Shown here piece by piece: positions 4,204 through 5,447 of a stretch of 5,447 nt of DNA. This DNA is from CAZUFB01 sp048173955 (GTDB lineage Bacteria; Actinomycetota; Coriobacteriia; Coriobacteriales; UMGS124), in assembly GCA_048173955.1 (NCBI GenBank), contig DBEYOB010000200.1, positions 1-5,447 on the forward strand. Direction: 5' to 3'. Each line of letters opens with the position of its first letter. Positions within the stretch are counted from its first letter, which is position 1. The position numbers and the translations under genes are program-made. Below the pieces are notes generated by a model. The model was not told the DNA's origin and made no database searches. It saw only the letters and a program-made list of their open reading frames with translations.

Positions 4204-5447
4204 TTACGCGCGCACGTACGTCCAGGGCGTCAGAGCCCCGTCGTTTTCCGCAAGCTCGGCGGCGCCGACGACCCGGGCGAATCCGGGTTCCTCGACCACC
4301 TCGCCGCGCTCCAGCCACGCCCGGCACGCCCCGACGACCCTCTCGGCGGCGTCCTTGAGCAGGACGCGCTGCGGCACGCCCTCGACGGCACCGTCGCCGA
4401 CAAAGGCGCAGGGGTCGGCGTCGGGATTGGGCGCGGCCAGACCGAGCGCGTCGACCATCAGGCACGCCGCCTCGGGGCGCGGGTCGCCCAAGACGACCGC
4501 GCTCATCGCCGGCCTGCCGTCGCCGTAGATGCGCGCGGGCAGCGAGGCGACCAGGCGAACGCGCCCCGACGCGGCGAGGGCGCGGCGCAGTTTGAGCTCG
4601 CTTCCCGTGGAAGAATGCAGGACCGCGTTGCAGACGAGCAGCACCGTCGCCCCGCCCGGCTCCTGGTGCGACAGCGCCTGCTGGATCAACGCGTAGTTCG
4701 CCCGGCTGCGCGGGGGCGTGCCGAGGACCCAGCGCGGGTCGGAGGCCGAGACGACCGACTTGGTCCATTCCCCGCCGTTGGGGGGCAGGATCGCCGCCAC
4801 CAGGGGTGCCTTCCAGTCGGCGAACTCGTCGGAGAGCAGCGAGCACCCCGCGGCGGCCCCGAGGCCCCCGCGCGTCTCGCGCGCGCCGCGCAGCTCGACC
4901 GCGCGCACCATGGCGGCGGCGAGCATGTGCGAGAACTCCCCGAACTGGGCGCGCATCGTGACGTCGGGCAGCACGCGCGCGAAGGCGTCGACCGCCCCCT
5001 CGCCCGCCGCGCAGGGGACGTAGGCCGTCTCGAACCCCGCGGGCAGCGCCGCGGCCGCCGACGCGAGGACCGCCTCGTAGACGCGGAGCACCTCGGCGGG
5101 CAGGCACGGGGCGTCGGGGTCGAGGGCGAACGCCGCGCGCACGTGCGACCCGCGCACCGCGGCGGGGTCGACGGCGTCGAGCGCGCGCACCCACGACGCG
5201 AGCTGGTCGGGCTTGAGCAGCGAGCTCTGATAGGAGAGGTTCGGCAAAAACGACAGCAGGTCGTCCGCCTCGGACAGGGTGCCCATCGCGGCGTCGAGCG
5301 CGCCGACGAGGCCGGCATGGTCCTCCCCTTCCGCCGCCGCTGCCGCCACGCGCGCCCAGTCCTGCGGGTCGGCGCAGGCGCGCACGCACGCGAGCGGGGC
5401 GAGCTCCCAGGCGACGTCGGCCGGGGCGAGGCCGAACGCGTCGGCCT
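4204..5447 (-). CDS. HsdM-like N6-adenine DNA methyltransferase homologue with altered catalytic motif (partial, runs off right edge)
   Basis: The frame is open from the right edge to TAA at 4206-4204; 413 residues are visible and the N-terminus is missing. A GTG at 5385 is in frame, but coding continues upstream of it, so it is probably not the start. The C-terminal half closely follows type I modification subunits (N6_Mtase): DPRWVLGTPPRSRANYALI (236-254) matches the DPRWxYGxPPxxxANYAWI segment. ATVLLVCNAVLHSS (266-279) followed by ELKLRRAL matches the strand and helix after it. ARIYGDGRPAMSAVVL (304-319) matches the LFYxTxIPxxLxVL segment. The end, ELAENDGALTPWTYV (397-411), matches the ENDYxLTPGRYV signature. 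Motif IV, normally NPPF or NPPY, reads LPPN (220-223), and motif I, normally DPxCGSGG, appears as VPCAAGEG (143-150). Methyl transfer is therefore doubtful. No hsdS or hsdR follows: a terminator and a convergent gene lie directly downstream. Methylation-independent DNA binding or regulation is possible. The family is well supported; activity is not. Confidence 0.78.
   Translation of the reverse strand, partial: ADAFGLAPADVAWELAPLACVRACADPQDWARVAAAAAEGEDHAGLVGALDAAMGTLSEADDLLSFLPNLSYQSSLLKPDQLASWVRALDAVDPAAVRGSHVRAAFALDPDAPCLPAEVLRVYEAVLASAAAALPAGFETAYVPCAAGEGAVDAFARVLPDVTMRAQFGEFSHMLAAAMVRAVELRGARETRGGLGAAAGCSLLSDEFADWKAPLVAAILPPNGGEWTKSVVSASDPRWVLGTPPRSRANYALIQQALSHQEPGGATVLLVCNAVLHSSTGSELKLRRALAASGRVRLVASLPARIYGDGRPAMSAVVLGDPRPEAACLMVDALGLAAPNPDADPCAFVGDGAVEGVPQRVLLKDAAERVVGACRAWLERGEVVEEPGFARVVGAAELAENDGALTPWTYVRA

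Noticed and set aside
2909..5389. Very long minus-strand open frame (826 codons) spanning both right-hand genes
   Set aside because: It runs antisense to the HemW-like gene and out of frame with the HsdM-like gene, crosses the terminator hairpin, and has Arg/Gly-rich low-complexity content with no domain.
4204..5447. Active type I restriction-modification system
   Set aside because: Motif IV is LPPN, motif I is divergent, and no specificity or restriction subunit gene follows within the window; the region right of the window was not visible.

Overview
The window is very GC-rich, with strong G/C preference at third codon positions. It carries a twin-arginine-exported FAD_binding_2 flavoprotein next to a divergent membrane-protein gene. 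That combination is typical of the Coriobacteriia, most likely the Eggerthellaceae (Eggerthella, Gordonibacter, Adlercreutzia, Slackia and relatives), whose genomes hold large sets of paralogous exported flavin reductases, often beside LuxR-type regulators with membrane-spanning N-termini. The taxonomic call is an inference from gene type and composition; there is no rRNA or tRNA in the window.

Layout. (1) 1-226, minus strand: first 75 residues of a membrane protein that runs off the left edge. (2) 227-521: divergent intergenic region with two short dyads and the ribosome binding site of the next gene. (3) 522-2459, plus: complete 645-residue exported flavoprotein, a fumarate-reductase-like oxidoreductase with unknown substrate. 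(4) 2460-3043: a long intergenic region with a terminator-like hairpin, a second inverted repeat, an abrupt AT-rich island, a probable extended -10 promoter and an array of three 18-bp palindromic units. (5) 3044-4048, plus: a 334-residue protein with the backbone of HemW/coproporphyrinogen oxidase-like radical SAM proteins but none of the cluster-binding cysteines. (6) 4049-4203: convergent intergenic region with a strong, probably bidirectional, terminator. (7) 4204-5447, minus: the C-terminal 413 residues of an HsdM-like N6-adenine methyltransferase homologue whose catalytic motif is altered; it runs off the right edge.

The left half reads as a regulator/reductase pair: the exported flavoprotein would reduce an organic acceptor outside the cytoplasmic membrane, and the divergent membrane protein may sense the substrate and control expression. 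The right half is the less expected part. Two convergent, intact, GC-biased reading frames each resemble a well-known enzyme family (radical SAM HemW; type I methyltransferase HsdM) while lacking the residues that define its chemistry. Both look like maintained pseudoenzymes rather than decaying genes. One of them sits behind a promoter that overlaps an array of palindromes, suggesting tight regulation. Whether the two act together cannot be decided from this window.
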